This document shows, piece by piece, positions 20,900 to 31,805 of a DNA stretch of 64,000 bases. The DNA comes from Halichondria panicea (lineage: Eukaryota; Porifera; Demospongiae; Suberitida; Halichondriidae): contig NC_087382.1 in the NCBI RefSeq assembly GCF_963675165.1, positions 5,938,315 to 6,002,314 of the forward strand, in the 5' to 3' direction. The notes under the pieces were generated by a model. It searched no databases. It saw only the letters and a list, made by a program, of their open reading frames with translations, and was not told where the DNA came from. Position 1 is the stretch's first letter, and each line of letters begins with the position of its first letter. The translations under genes were made by a program, and so were the position numbers.

Positions 20900-22420
20900 C
20901 AGTTCTGTTACAGGGACATAGGTAGTGGAAAGTACAGGAAATTTGAGGATCGAAGTGGCTTTCAAAGTGTTCTGTGAAGTGACGAGTTAGATAGACAAAG
21001 TAGGTAGGTCAATTAATAGTACGTGGGCAGCGCATTCCAGTAGGTTTAGAGAATAGTAAGCTTTGCATTGTAGTGATTGGTCCATGATTGAAACTTCAGT
21101 TGTCAAAACAATTCCCAGATCTCTTTGTTAGGGTCACTGATCTGATTTTGATTAATAACGTAATCTGATTTGATTAATAACGTAATTTGAGGTGTTTGTG
21201 CAGGGTTGACTTTTATTTGGGTTAGAGAGACTCCAAATGTTGCACATTAATTTTGTCGTGGTTATAGAGTAAGTTTCCATTGGTTACGCCAGGTAGAGAC
21301 ATTGTTAAGTGCTATTTGTAGGGTATGTTGGCTTTCAGATGAGTCCATATATACGCTGTAGTATCGTAGTGTCATCAGCGAAAAGGTATATACTTGGGTT
21401 GGCTATATACATGTCGGTAGGTCATTCACATAGATCACAAACATTAGAGGTCCAAGTACACTTCCCTGTGGTACACCAGGCCTGGATGATGAGTAACGGT
21501 TGTTAAAACTAGTAAGGTGGGTACGGCCACTTAGATATGACTTGAACCAGAACCACAGGTCGCCAGTTATACCCATGAGCCAAAGCTTAAATAGTAGTTC
21601 CTTGTGGGACACTGAATCGAACGCTTTTCTGATATACTATATCACAAGCAAACTTTAATTGGTCAGCGTTGTTGATTACTGCCGAGAGAAAGGAGAGCAT
21701 TTGGGATAAACTGGATCTGTTCTTCGGAAAAAAACCAAATTGTTGCTTGTGGACGAATAAAGGTTGTTATAGACATGAGTCATTGGTAGAAGAGATATTG
21801 GTAGAAGAGATATTGGCGGTATATAGTTTACTAGGCTTGTGTCTCCTTTCTTGTGTATAGGAACATTTTGTGGTATTTCCAGTCGGAAAGTTTTTTGCTG
21901 TAGGCTTTGGTTAAAGATCTCCGTTATGGGTTCACTAGTACATTCGCATAAACTTTTAAAAAACGTTGGGGTTGATGTTGCATGTCGATACCTGGTGTCT
22001 TCGTAGCGTTTAGAGAGGCTAAAGTGTGGTAGACCTCAGATGTGTTGAGTGAGATTTGGGAGAGTTGTTCACTTGGTGTTGGTAATGATTGGGATATTTG
22101 GGAGTGCAAATTAAAATCACTTTGTGTAGCAAAGGTTGAGTTAAAATATGAGTTGAAGGCTTCTGCAGTAGCTATTGGGTCATTGGTTAGATGGTCATAG
22201 CCAGAATGATGATTGTGATCTGTGGGGTTTGGTCAAATGTTTCAGTTTAGAGAACAGCTTTTTGGGGTTACCTGCTAGAGTCTGTTAGGTTTGTGTCATA
22301 ATCAATTTTAGCTGAAAGGACCAGGGATTGGTTTTGTAATTGCAGTTGCATGTTCTGTGTTAGTAGTGTATTTCCTTTTCAGAGAGCGAGTCAAGTAAAT
22401 GTGGTTATACGATAGTGAAT
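20900..22420 (-). mobile_element. Decayed non-LTR retrotransposon fragment (reverse transcriptase)
   Basis: Minus-strand translation shows pieces of a LINE reverse transcriptase in the right order but in shifting frames: KTPGID near 22000 followed by a LKVYANVLVNP-like stretch, then FKSYLSGR and GVPQGSVLGP...FVIYVNDLP (21403-21612), the palm motif region before the catalytic motif. Downstream towards 20900 the frame is broken by stops. An inactive, truncated CR1/L2/Jockey-like copy; family assignment is approximate. Confidence 0.8.
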
Positions 22421-22930
22421 CCGCAATACTATGCATAGCAAGACGTTCCATCTCCTCATGTGCTCCTGATATTAGTACCATAGATTACATTCATGAGGTC
22501 AATTACGATACACACATGCAGTAATTTGACCAGAAGACCAAAAGTAAATGTCCTATGTAAATGATCAATTTCAAGAATCCATCAAATGAATACACTCAGT
22601 CATAATTATTATATTGTGCATGTGATGTGCATGTCCTATTCTCAACAATCCACAACACCAATACCACTAATTGTATCTATATTGGTGTACGTATGAATAT
22701 CATTAGTTTTCCAATCTTCATACTTAGTGGCTTTACTGTCAGGACAGTACACTGTGATCTACAGTATTAAGTGATGCCTAGGGGCGTAGTTTAGAGTGGT
22801 CAGGCCAACTTATGGCTAGGCAAAGGATTTAGCAATTAGCCTCAGCAAGAAAATTGAGCGTGGACATCTATCTATCCGCCCACGCTCAACGTTATTGCAG
22901 AGGCTAATTGCTAAATTGAGGTACTAGCTC
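22400..22930. repeat. Dispersed repeat, also at 49.5-50.3 kb
   Basis: Blocks ATACGATAGTGAATCCGCAA, CCTATTCTCAACAATCCACA, GGCTTTACTGTCAGGACAGT and CAGGCCAACTTATGGCTAGG recur in the same order at about 49660-50345, and the first block partly at 12375-12500. It ends in a hairpin (AGCAATTAGCCTC ... GAGGCTAATTGCT, about 22832-22912). Confidence 0.7.
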
Positions 22931-22938
22931 CTGTCGTA

Positions 22939-23211
22939 CAATGGCGTAGGCAGAGGGGAGCTGACGGGGGGGGGGGGGGGCTCTACTTTTGTGCTCCATC
23001 AGTCCAACTCAGCTTGAATCACCGTGATCTGTCAATCTATTCTACCGTACTGCATGCATAGTTACTAGAGTGCAATGGAAATGTGGGGAGGGCCATCTAA
23101 TGCGCATGCTAACTGCTGAGGAAAAGTGATGACCTGTTATTCAGCGCTTGCCCTGCTGAACTGATTTGAGCTCTGCCCTTAATTCCCAAAATCCTGGCTA
23201 CGCCGCCACTG
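22939..23211. mobile_element. hAT-like MITE, CAGTGGCGTAG family
   Basis: Left end CAATGGCGTAGGCAG and right end CTGGCTACGCCGCCACTG are inverted copies of a hAT-type terminus. CTGTCGTAC occurs on both sides and the homologous unoccupied sequence near 50330 (GTGTTGTACCTCCTC) contains it once. Related copies at 36490-37199 and 43673-44070. Includes a run of 14 G. Confidence 0.7.
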
Positions 23212-25262
23212 TCGTACCTCCTCTGGAAACAATAAAACGGTCGATCATTGAATAAAAATGGCTCAACTATATCAACGTACTAGGAGCATGCAGAGCATGT
23301 TTGGGGCGAGCGAGCAATTTGTGTATTTGTTGTACAGTGCATGATGTGGTAATTTAAGTTTATTTATTGAATGAGTAGTAACAGTGATTGTGTAACAGTG
23401 AATATAAACCGAGTAGTCTGATGCAGTGGATTAGATACGACTTCCCTGTGCCAGCTGTATACCCGTGACAATTATTCTGAGTGGTGTAGGATTGTTGTGG
23501 TCTTTGACTGGTGTAACATCAAGATTCAAGGTAAAACATATGTATGAGTGAAAGTTCAGCATGAAGGAGCTGGCTGTACAAACTAACATGAGGAGCAAGG
23601 TTAGGAGCAAGGAGATATTATCACTTCTTGCTGGACCCAAATTACAAGATAGTATACTGTGAACAATCCTTGCCGGGTAAGTAAGCTACTCTGACCTGTT
23701 GTAAGCGTGTCTGTGTGGCCTCAGAAGTTTCTATCTGAGCTGGTCTGACCTGCCGTAGTGCTGTATTGTCTAAAGGTGCCTGTGCAACTTTAGAAGTCTC
23801 CATCTGAGCTGCTCTGACCTGTCGTAGTGACTGGTCTCAATCTCTGTTTTGTCCTGTTGAGCTAGCAGGTTTATTATCACAAAAACACAAGACTTCGTCT
23901 TGGAAGTGAAACATGGCAAGTAAGCTGCTGTTGTGACCTCCTAGCTGCATGCGTGCCTGTGTGATCTTATAGTAGAGATGTCAAACCGGAAGTAGTGCAT
24001 GGGCGTATTTTCGTACAATGGTAAGAACGGGACCAGAAAGTGAGTGAACAAGAAGGGCTTTCCGCAAGCACTGCATGGAAGAGTCTAGCAAACAACAGCT
24101 ATTCCCAGGGGTTAAAAATAGCTTTGATTTTTATAACAGTTTTTTTATGATTTTAGCATTTGATGCTTGTTCTGTGTGTGATTTTTTTCCCAAGGGTGAT
24201 CATCATTTTGTCAACCAAACATGAAAATGAACAAAAACACAAGTGAGCATGTCTTTCATCTCTAACTCTCTCCAGATTATGCAAAAAGTTGCTACAATAA
24301 GCTTTTATTTCTTGCGGAATCACATATTGCATGGATAGATGGGTGGAGCTGAGAATAGAAATGCAGTATTTATTTCTTAGAAGTTCTTAGAAGTTACTGA
24401 AAGTAATTATTGAAGCAATCTGAAAGCCTCTGTTGAAAAGAAACAAGACAGATTGGAGAGAATTCCAGGGACAACAATGTAATCTACCAAAACTATTAAA
24501 TTGCAAGAACTGATTCAATTTGCACACGAAACAAGACAAGAGTAATCTATTAGAAGCTGTAAACAGAGTTGTATCATAGATTTATAGTTGTATGGCCTTA
24601 AATCTACATCACACTAAAAATGAATTATTTAGAAAAGTTGCTTTTAAAGATCAAGAAACAGATACAAGCGTAAGGTGGACATTGATGAGTGTTCTGAAAC
24701 ATGATACAATTATATACTGTACGAAAGAAAAGATAGCATGGTTACTTTAAATCCAAAAGAACTCTTTGAAGCAGGAGACATCATACTATTATAGGGACAT
24801 CATAAAGATATACATTACAGAAACATTATAAACTTCATAATAGATATCAAATTGTTACAATGTTAACTCCTGAGTCCTGAGTGTCCATTTCATACTTTTT
24901 AAAAGAGAATAGACCAAGTGGTTCAGCAGATAATTTTATGCTAACTTTAAGATTATTTCCGGTATTAAAATTTCATAAGTCCCGCCCAAGTACATTAAAA
25001 TGTGCGGTAAATTTTTGTACGATTTTTTCCTGACTAGTGTTCTTCAAAACGCAGTATCTCTGCATTCGCTTAACCAAATCCAGTGCAGTAAAGTTTTTCT
25101 GGTTTGCCTAGAGTGTTCAAAAGAGATAGTACAGGTAATATATACATAGGAGTTAGAAATAGTAAAAATGAAAATCTGTCTGACATCGCTACTGTGGTTG
25201 CTCAGGTATTCGCTCAAAACAAGCGAATACCTGAGCAAGGTGGAGCGAATAGAAATACTAAT
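23212..25262. other. Non-coding stretch between MITE and retroelement ORF
   Basis: I see no supported gene, RNA or clear terminal repeat here. CTGACCTG(T/C)CGTAGTG-type phrases recur at 23690-23850 (a loose tandem repeat about 60-115 bases apart). It may contain unreadable remnants of the retroelement that ends at 26090. Confidence 0.5.
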
Positions 25263-26090
25263 ATGGCCCTAGCACGTGAGAAAGGGGGCTCAAGCACACT
25301 TAACACAATACCTGTTGCAGAGCACGGATTTTTCTTTGATGCCAAAGCAGATTTTCATGACCACATCAACCTTCGCTATTGTTGGCCATTGGAAAATCTA
25401 CCAACAACATGCCCATGTGGTGAAAGTTATACGGTAGACTATTCCCAGATCTGCAAATTATCTGGCTTCATACACATGCGCCATGATGACACAACAAACT
25501 TCCTAGCATCCTGCATGAAGGAAATACATAACAACGTTGAGACTGAGCCCAAGTTACAACCTTTGACAGGCAAGTCCCTCCGCCATCGAACAGCCAACAC
25601 TGCCAGAGCAAACATCAGAGTGAGAGGCTTTTGGACCCAAGGCAGAAACGCATTTTTTGACACAAGGGTATCTACCCTCACGCGAGAAGCTATAGGTCCA
25701 AACCCCTCAAGTCGCTTTTTCAGAAAATGGAGAGAGAGAAAAAAAGAATACAGAGAAAGGATAAATGAAATTGAGCACGCCTCGTTCACACCTCTAGTTT
25801 TCTCGGCATGTGGAGGCATGGACAAGGAGGCTTCAGTTGTAGTGAAGAGATTGGCTGGAGACCTAGCTACGAAAAGAAACGAAAGCTACAGTCAGGTGGT
25901 AGGCTGGATGAGATGCAGTCTAGCCTTTTCATTGGCAAGATCAGCCATACGTTGTGTTTGTCGTTCTCGTTCCACCCGCAGAAGAGACATTCGCCAGTCT
26001 CCAATGGACCTGATCCAAGCGGAGACACGGTTCGAATGCGAATGGACTGTACATGTATACCCAGACTCTCACAAACCTTTAGAACTCTAA
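25263..26090 (+). pseudogene. Solo C-terminal domain of a retroelement polyprotein
   Basis: The frame is open from 25104, but its first in-frame ATG is at 25263 and recognisable sequence begins there (MALAREKGGSS). It then follows the order of a domain I know from ORFs downstream of reverse transcriptases in invertebrate mobile elements: AREKG..., LRYCWPLENLP, CPCGESY, RHDD, TEPKLQPLTG, GFWTQGRNAFFDTRV, a basic helix, then FSACGGMDKEA and RSAIRCV. The usual zinc-ligand His after the CxCG knuckle is Tyr (VDYSQIC) and the GGF motif is SGF. No reverse transcriptase is readable upstream. A remnant is most likely; a domesticated single-domain gene is possible because 276 codons remain open. Confidence 0.6.
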
Positions 26091-26513
26091 ATACGTACAT
26101 GTTTATTTTTCTAACTGTCCTTCCACATTATAATTTTGACCTAAAAAAAAATTGCATGGGTGATAGTGCGCATGCGCTTCAATATCCAGGTTATCTTCGC
26201 AAGTAGCAGTTTGATAGACTCGCCAGCCAGCCCTTCCTCGGGGAAACTTAGGGACTGGTGGATTGCCTATCCTATAGTGAACTGATGTGGAGTCTGATTG
26301 CATGGCAGTCAAACATTATGCAGACACTATACTTTCTTCTCAGCTCTTGCAACAGATCAGTTACACAGCCTCACTCGTGCATGTGTCACAACTAGTATGC
26401 TACATAAAGCATGAACAGGACATGAATTAGATAATTCTTATACGACAGATGTATAGTTGCGCATTCCCAACACCTAATACTGATTACTAAACTAAATGTG
26501 TTCATGATCATAA

Positions 26514-27078
26514 TTATGCCTCGGTGCGCATGCGCAAGCGAGGTATACGGTAGTGTGTCTGTGTGTCTGTGTGTGTGTGTCTGTCTGTCTGTGTGTGTAG
26601 ACTGCTACAGCTGCTCAAGGATGAATCAAGTGCAAGTAAGAGTTTCTATAGGCTTCTAGTCATGTTTACTTGGATTTTAATTCGTGGATTTGCAAAATAA
26701 TGCTTCATTCTCGAGTTATGCCTAGTTTTGCTTACTCCATTGCAGCCTTTTTAGAAGAGCACGTAGCCAAACTTGTTTACCGAGTGTTGCTACTCTACTT
26801 AGTAGTTAGCTCTGCACTAGAACGCTAGCTATTGGTAGCTGCAAGAGTGAGAAGAGAGCTGCAAGGCTCTGCTGATGGCAGCCATTAATTTTAGACTTGA
26901 ACTTTTGGCATCGATCGTTTTAACAACAATCATGGTCGATCATTACCCACTCTCTGAGTTTTTGCATGCAGCAAAATTAAATTGTTTTTATCATGTGCAT
27001 AAAAGCTATTAGTAGCAGCTTTATGTTATGTAGCTTTGGCATCTCCACCGAGGCATCAGCACCTGCAGTGCTTTCATT
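26514..27078. mobile_element. Dispersed CCTCGGTGCGCATGCG repeat, unit A only
   Basis: Begins TTATGCCTCGGTGCGCATGC, contains a (TG/TC)n microsatellite (26550-26600) and ends CACCGAGGCATCAGC...GCTTTCATT. Its body recurs at about 36190-37830. In unit B, text continues directly from GTGTTCATT to AAGTAGTAGAGAAG, so this is an insertion specific to unit A (or a precise loss in B). I associate this repeat with Amphimedon. Confidence 0.75.
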
Positions 27079-27310
27079 GTTTAAAGTAGTATAGAGAAGA
27101 ATATTTGAGTTGGTAACGGATGAAGAAACTTGGTAGAAGCGCTTAATTTAATCTTCCACTATATCCAGTTAATTTTGGATTAAAGCCATGAGCTGATGCA
27201 TATGGCAGGCAAGGGAATGTGCACAATGTGTGCATGGGCGGCTGAATATACCAGAGGCAGATTTATTAATCATAAAGCCAAATCATAATTAGAATTTAGC
27301 AAAAATAAAT

Positions 27311-27382
27311 TGCGTTGGCCGGGAGTCGAACCTGGATCTATTGCTTGGAAGGCAACAATGCTGACCGTTACACCACCAACTC
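27311..27382 (-). tRNA. tRNA-Gly (UCC)-like gene
   Basis: The minus strand reads a 72-nt cloverleaf: A box TGGTGTAACGG, anticodon loop CTTCCAA (anticodon UCC) closed by GTTGC/GCAAT, B box GGTTCGACTCC, and acceptor end CCAACGC plus discriminator A. Two stems each have one mismatch (acceptor position 2 A against G; third T-stem pair A against C), so it may be a decaying copy. It lies 0.55 kb upstream of the unit A membrane gene in opposite orientation and is absent from the matching place in unit B (AAAGCCAAAACATTTATCAG near 51888). Confidence 0.75.
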
Positions 27383-27893
27383 CAGCTTTATCAGGTCTGA
27401 AATATATCCACCCATGCACGTACACACTAACTGGAAGTAAAAATACGATTTGGGCTCCCTTGTCACAAGCAGGAAAAGTGATTTATTACACAAATCAACC
27501 AATTCTTCAAAACATGCTCCACTATAGTACCATGCAAGAGTTCATAATAAAGGATGGTCTATTATGAACTCTTGATAGTACTCCTATATATACCCGCCCC
27601 CCCCCCCCTCAACCATAACATATTTAGATCTACACCCCAGTTTACGTGCACTCGTATAAACAAGATTTTAATTTGACTGTGTACAAGTACTAATGCATAT
27701 TCAAACTACATGGCTTCAGTAAGCCGCCTAATTGACGTGATGTGAAGCCGAATAATGGATTTTGTACAAACATGACTAATCTTGTGCAATTCAAAAATGC
27801 TTTCATTTAATTGTCAGCATGACAACAAAGATCTACCTGGTGTGACTTTTAATTGTCTTAGCTAAGTGATTTGAGAGAAGTTAGAAGTGAATC

Positions 27894-27903
27894 TATATAT
27901 ATA
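27894..27903 (+). promoter_or_regulatory. TATA-like box of unit A membrane-protein gene
   Basis: TATATATATA lies 33-42 bases before the ATG. The surrounding text is conserved in unit B except for a small insertion within the box. A TATA role would imply a 5' UTR of only about ten bases. Confidence 0.35.
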
Positions 27904-27935
27904 GCACTGTTATTCATGGTTTTTGAGACAGCATT

Positions 27936-30900
27936 ATGAAGTTGCTATTTGCTGCATTCATTGTACTAGCTGAACTAGCTAGTTTAAAAGCTACTTTTGT
28001 ACATTACCACATAGTCCCTGAGAACTCCACTGCTCTGTGCCAGTACTACCACAATGGAACCTGCTTCACACTAGACCACCTCCGCACTAAAATTAAGAAC
28101 TCAGGAACGAACATTACGATCAGCTTTCTCTCGGGAGATCACCGTCTAACATGGAACATGACACTAAACTATACCGTAGTCATTCTGAACAGCGAGCAGA
28201 GTGCGATGACAGTAACAAATCGGAGTTCTCAGATTTCAAGAATCATATGCAGACCATACACACAGATTGCTTTTATAGAAATTAATTTGTTTATTTTACA
28301 TGGATTGGTGATACAAGGATGCAGAAACAGCGGTAATGGTGGTGCTATCTATCTGAAAAGTGTTCAATTGGCTACCATTGTCGAGTCGTATTTTGTTGAT
28401 AATCAAGCAATTCGTGGGGGTGCAATTTATTCAACCCAAACAGATTTGACTATACAAAACAGTACTTTTATTCACAATTTAGCCACCTCTGGCGGTGTGA
28501 TTGCAGTGAGAAGTGGTAATTGTTCAATCACCAATTCTCACTTTGTCAGGAACCAGGCTACTTTACAATATACCTATGGAGAAAATAATGGCGGCGCTAT
28601 ACACATTTACAGTGACGTTGACCACACCTGTATAGCCGATACAGAATTCATTGGAAACAAGGCTCTTAAATCTGGAGGTGCAATCTCAAACAATTTACAG
28701 GGTACTACCCGCATTATGGGGTGTTCCTTCAAGAATAACAGTGCTACTAGTGGGGGAGCTATTAGCACTATCTCATCACTACTGAGCACAAACAATGTGT
28801 TTCAGAACAACACAGCAAGAAACGGAGGTGCCATATATATTGATCTTTATGATATCAACGCAGAAGTGGTGTTCTCTGGTAACACAACACTCAGTAACAA
28901 CACTGGTATGTATGGAGGAGCAATTAGAAGCGCTGCTAGTAAAATTGTATTTTTAATGAATTCAACAGTTGTGATCAGTCACAATATAGCTAGACACGGT
29001 GGTGCGATATATTTGGAACAAAGTATTATACATGTAAACAATGTACAGACGATTCAAATTGTTGAAAACACAGCACAGAGATCAGGAGGGGGGATCTACG
29101 CTTTTCAGACCTTAATTGAAATTCAGGATGTACAAGCAAACGTGAAGTATTGCTCTGCATACATAGCAGGCAACATGGCCAAAAATGGAAGTGGAATGTA
29201 TCTTAGTGCATCAAGTTTCCGGATAGCACTACAACGCAATCTAGTAATCTACAACAACAGTGCCACACAATATGGTGGTGGTGTATACGTGGAACAGCGC
29301 TCAAGAATCAATATACAGCATTTAAGCAGTGCCGAAAGAAGTAAAGTTTTTGCTATCGTAAGTAGTAACAAAGCTTTGCGTGGAGGAGGTGTGTTTGTAT
29401 TAGACAGTGCGAGTGGGCTGGCTTGCGAAGGAATAAACTCATCGTCAGACTTACACTCTAAGGAATGCTTTCTACAAACAGCAGAACGATTCTCAGATCC
29501 AGGATCCCAAATCATGATACTATTTGTGAAGAACAAAGCTACAGAAATTGGCAATGACATTTATGGTGGACTTTTGGACAGATGTCTTATAAATCCTTCA
29601 GCTCCGAAACATCCTGACGGCACTTCGTACTTGCAAAAAATAGCTGGATTTGACTGGGCTGGTAACGATACTGTAACATCTGCTGGCTGTCTCACAGATC
29701 CAAGAGTTACCTACGGGAATGTTGCCGAGACTTCTCAATTTTTTAACCATGTTTCTTCTGACCCAGTTAGAATTTGTTTCTGTACAGACATTCATTTACC
29801 AGACTGCTATAACAAACATCCACATCCCACTGTGTCAGTAAAAAAAGGAGAGACGTTTACACTTAGTGTAGTTGCTGTGGACCAGGTGGGCAGGCCAGTC
29901 AATGCCATGATCATCAGTTCACTCCATTCAGAAAATAGAGGAAAAGGACGACTAAAGGAAGGACAGCAACATCGACGAATAAATAATAACTGCACAGAGC
30001 TCAAGTACAATTTGTACTCTGATCAAAATTTGGCATCACTAGAAGTTAACTCGATCGGTCCTTGTGGAAATGAGGGAATATCAAAGCAACAAGTAAACAT
30101 TGCATTTAAACCTTGCTCATGCCCAATAGGATTTGAAATTCTTTCAGATCCAATAGACTGCTTGTGTGACTGTGCAAATGAACTCAAGCAATACATCAGT
30201 AGCTGCTCACCAGAGAATGGCACCATTCAAGTCAACCAAAATGTTTGGATCAAGTACATCAACAACACCAACTTTACATCACATTTTATCGCACACAGTT
30301 GTCCATTTGACTACTTTGTGAAAAAGCCCGTTAACATCAGCCTTGCTAATCAAACTGAGGCAGACAAACAATGTGCCTTTAACAGAACTGGAATGCTTTG
30401 CGGTAAATGTACACAAGGACTAAGTCTAGTATTTGGTAGTACGAGATGTCTGCAATGTTCTAACTACTACCTCTTTTTGATCGTACCACTCGCTATAGCT
30501 GGTATTGCATTGGTAGCATTCATTCTGCTACTCAATATGACAGTTGCAACAGGGACCATCCATGGGCTTATTTTTTACGTCAATATACTAGCAGCCAATC
30601 GCTCAATATTCTTACTATTTGACACACCAAATTTCCTTACTGTTTTCATTTCATGGCTGAACCTTGACCTGGGGATTGAGACATGTTTCTATGAAGGTAT
30701 GGATTCTTATGGCAAGTTCTTATTGCAGCTTGTCTTCCCAGCCTATGTGTTTACTCTAATAGCCATTATTATGCTGTGGAGCAACTGTTCTCAGCCATTT
30801 GCACGCATTATTGGGAAAAGGAACCCTGAGGCTACACTCTACATGCTGATACTTCTATCCTATTCTAAACTGATTCAAATCATCATCACAGCTCTAGAGT

Positions 30901-31805
30901 ATGCAACTATCAGCTATCCAAATGGTACTCAAAAATTAGTCTGGATGTACGATGCTAACGTGCTATACTTAGATGTGAAACACATCCCAAGGTTCCTAAT
31001 AGCGATCCTCATCTTTATATTTGGAACAATCTACACTATACTGCTCCTCTTCGGTCAACTATTCAATCGCTATTCTCAGCATAGAATAATGAAATGGACT
31101 ACTCACAAATATTACATTCACTTCATGAATGCACACCATGCTTCCCTATCTGACAAACATTGCTACTGGTTGGGGCTACTACTACTTTCTAGATTAGTTT
31201 ACTACCTCATCTCTGCATTTGCTGATGAATCGATTGTCATTTTCTTTGTTGGAACATTGAGTTTTGCATTGTTGCTTTATAAGCAGAATAAGCAAGTATA
31301 CACCAAGTGGGCTGAAGATCTACTCGAAACTATTTCAATCACTAATTTAGGCATGTTGGCATTAACTACATTCTATATTAAATTCTCATTGGCAGGTGGT
31401 GAAATAAGCAGAGATCAACAAGCACTAGCTACTGTGTCTATGGCGCTCGCTTTCATTGTTTTTCTGTGTATAGTGTTTTACCACGTTCTAGAAATGTGTG
31501 GAATAAAGCTGAGTCAACTACCCAACAAAATACTAACTGTGCTCAGATGGCACCAGCACTACCAGCCAGTTCCTATCAGAGGATTTGCTGAGGACAATAA
31601 TCATGGCACAACTCAATACTCCACCTCTACTCCGTTCATAAGACCTGCAGTACCTGAACACCAACTGAGAGAGCCAGCACTGGACGAACTTAGTCCAGTA
31701 AGACCAGAAGACTACGATCCACCTCTTGCTGTGCCTCAACCACGACGCAGAGAGATTCCCACACACACTAACATTGATATTAGATCGCATGTGAACTACG
31801 TATAA
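27936..31805 (+). CDS. Pmp-repeat multi-pass membrane protein, unit A (1289 aa)
   Basis: Complete, intronless. Signal peptide (MKLLFAAFIVLAELASLKA), then the family motif HYHIVPENSTALC...GTCFTLDHL. The beta-helix (about residues 130-500) has diverse, non-identical repeats (GGAIYLKS, GGAIYST, GGAISNN, GGAIRSA, GGGIYAF, GGGVFVL). Then GNDIYGGLLDRC, a beta-sandwich-like segment (ETFTLSVVAVDQVGRPVNA), Cys-rich stalk (CSCPIGFE, CLCDCA, CGKCTQG), 8-9 membrane segments (841-1195: starting CSNYYLFLIVPLAIAG, including SWLNLDLGIETCFYEGMDSY) and a cytoplasmic tail QLREPALDELSP / PEDYDPP. It is a second subfamily, clearly diverged from copies 1-3 but with the same architecture. Followed 1.07 kb downstream by a CUB gene. 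Molecular function unknown; cell-surface receptor or adhesin inferred. Confidence 0.9.
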   Translation: MKLLFAAFIVLAELASLKATFVHYHIVPENSTALCQYYHNGTCFTLDHLRTKIKNSGTNITISFLSGDHRLTWNMTLNYTVVILNSEQSAMTVTNRSSQISRIICRPYTQIAFIEINLFILHGLVIQGCRNSGNGGAIYLKSVQLATIVESYFVDNQAIRGGAIYSTQTDLTIQNSTFIHNLATSGGVIAVRSGNCSITNSHFVRNQATLQYTYGENNGGAIHIYSDVDHTCIADTEFIGNKALKSGGAISNNLQGTTRIMGCSFKNNSATSGGAISTISSLLSTNNVFQNNTARNGGAIYIDLYDINAEVVFSGNTTLSNNTGMYGGAIRSAASKIVFLMNSTVVISHNIARHGGAIYLEQSIIHVNNVQTIQIVENTAQRSGGGIYAFQTLIEIQDVQANVKYCSAYIAGNMAKNGSGMYLSASSFRIALQRNLVIYNNSATQYGGGVYVEQRSRINIQHLSSAERSKVFAIVSSNKALRGGGVFVLDSASGLACEGINSSSDLHSKECFLQTAERFSDPGSQIMILFVKNKATEIGNDIYGGLLDRCLINPSAPKHPDGTSYLQKIAGFDWAGNDTVTSAGCLTDPRVTYGNVAETSQFFNHVSSDPVRICFCTDIHLPDCYNKHPHPTVSVKKGETFTLSVVAVDQVGRPVNAMIISSLHSENRGKGRLKEGQQHRRINNNCTELKYNLYSDQNLASLEVNSIGPCGNEGISKQQVNIAFKPCSCPIGFEILSDPIDCLCDCANELKQYISSCSPENGTIQVNQNVWIKYINNTNFTSHFIAHSCPFDYFVKKPVNISLANQTEADKQCAFNRTGMLCGKCTQGLSLVFGSTRCLQCSNYYLFLIVPLAIAGIALVAFILLLNMTVATGTIHGLIFYVNILAANRSIFLLFDTPNFLTVFISWLNLDLGIETCFYEGMDSYGKFLLQLVFPAYVFTLIAIIMLWSNCSQPFARIIGKRNPEATLYMLILLSYSKLIQIIITALEYATISYPNGTQKLVWMYDANVLYLDVKHIPRFLIAILIFIFGTIYTILLLFGQLFNRYSQHRIMKWTTHKYYIHFMNAHHASLSDKHCYWLGLLLLSRLVYYLISAFADESIVIFFVGTLSFALLLYKQNKQVYTKWAEDLLETISITNLGMLALTTFYIKFSLAGGEISRDQQALATVSMALAFIVFLCIVFYHVLEMCGIKLSQLPNKILTVLRWHQHYQPVPIRGFAEDNNHGTTQYSTSTPFIRPAVPEHQLREPALDELSPVRPEDYDPPLAVPQPRRREIPTHTNIDIRSHVNYV

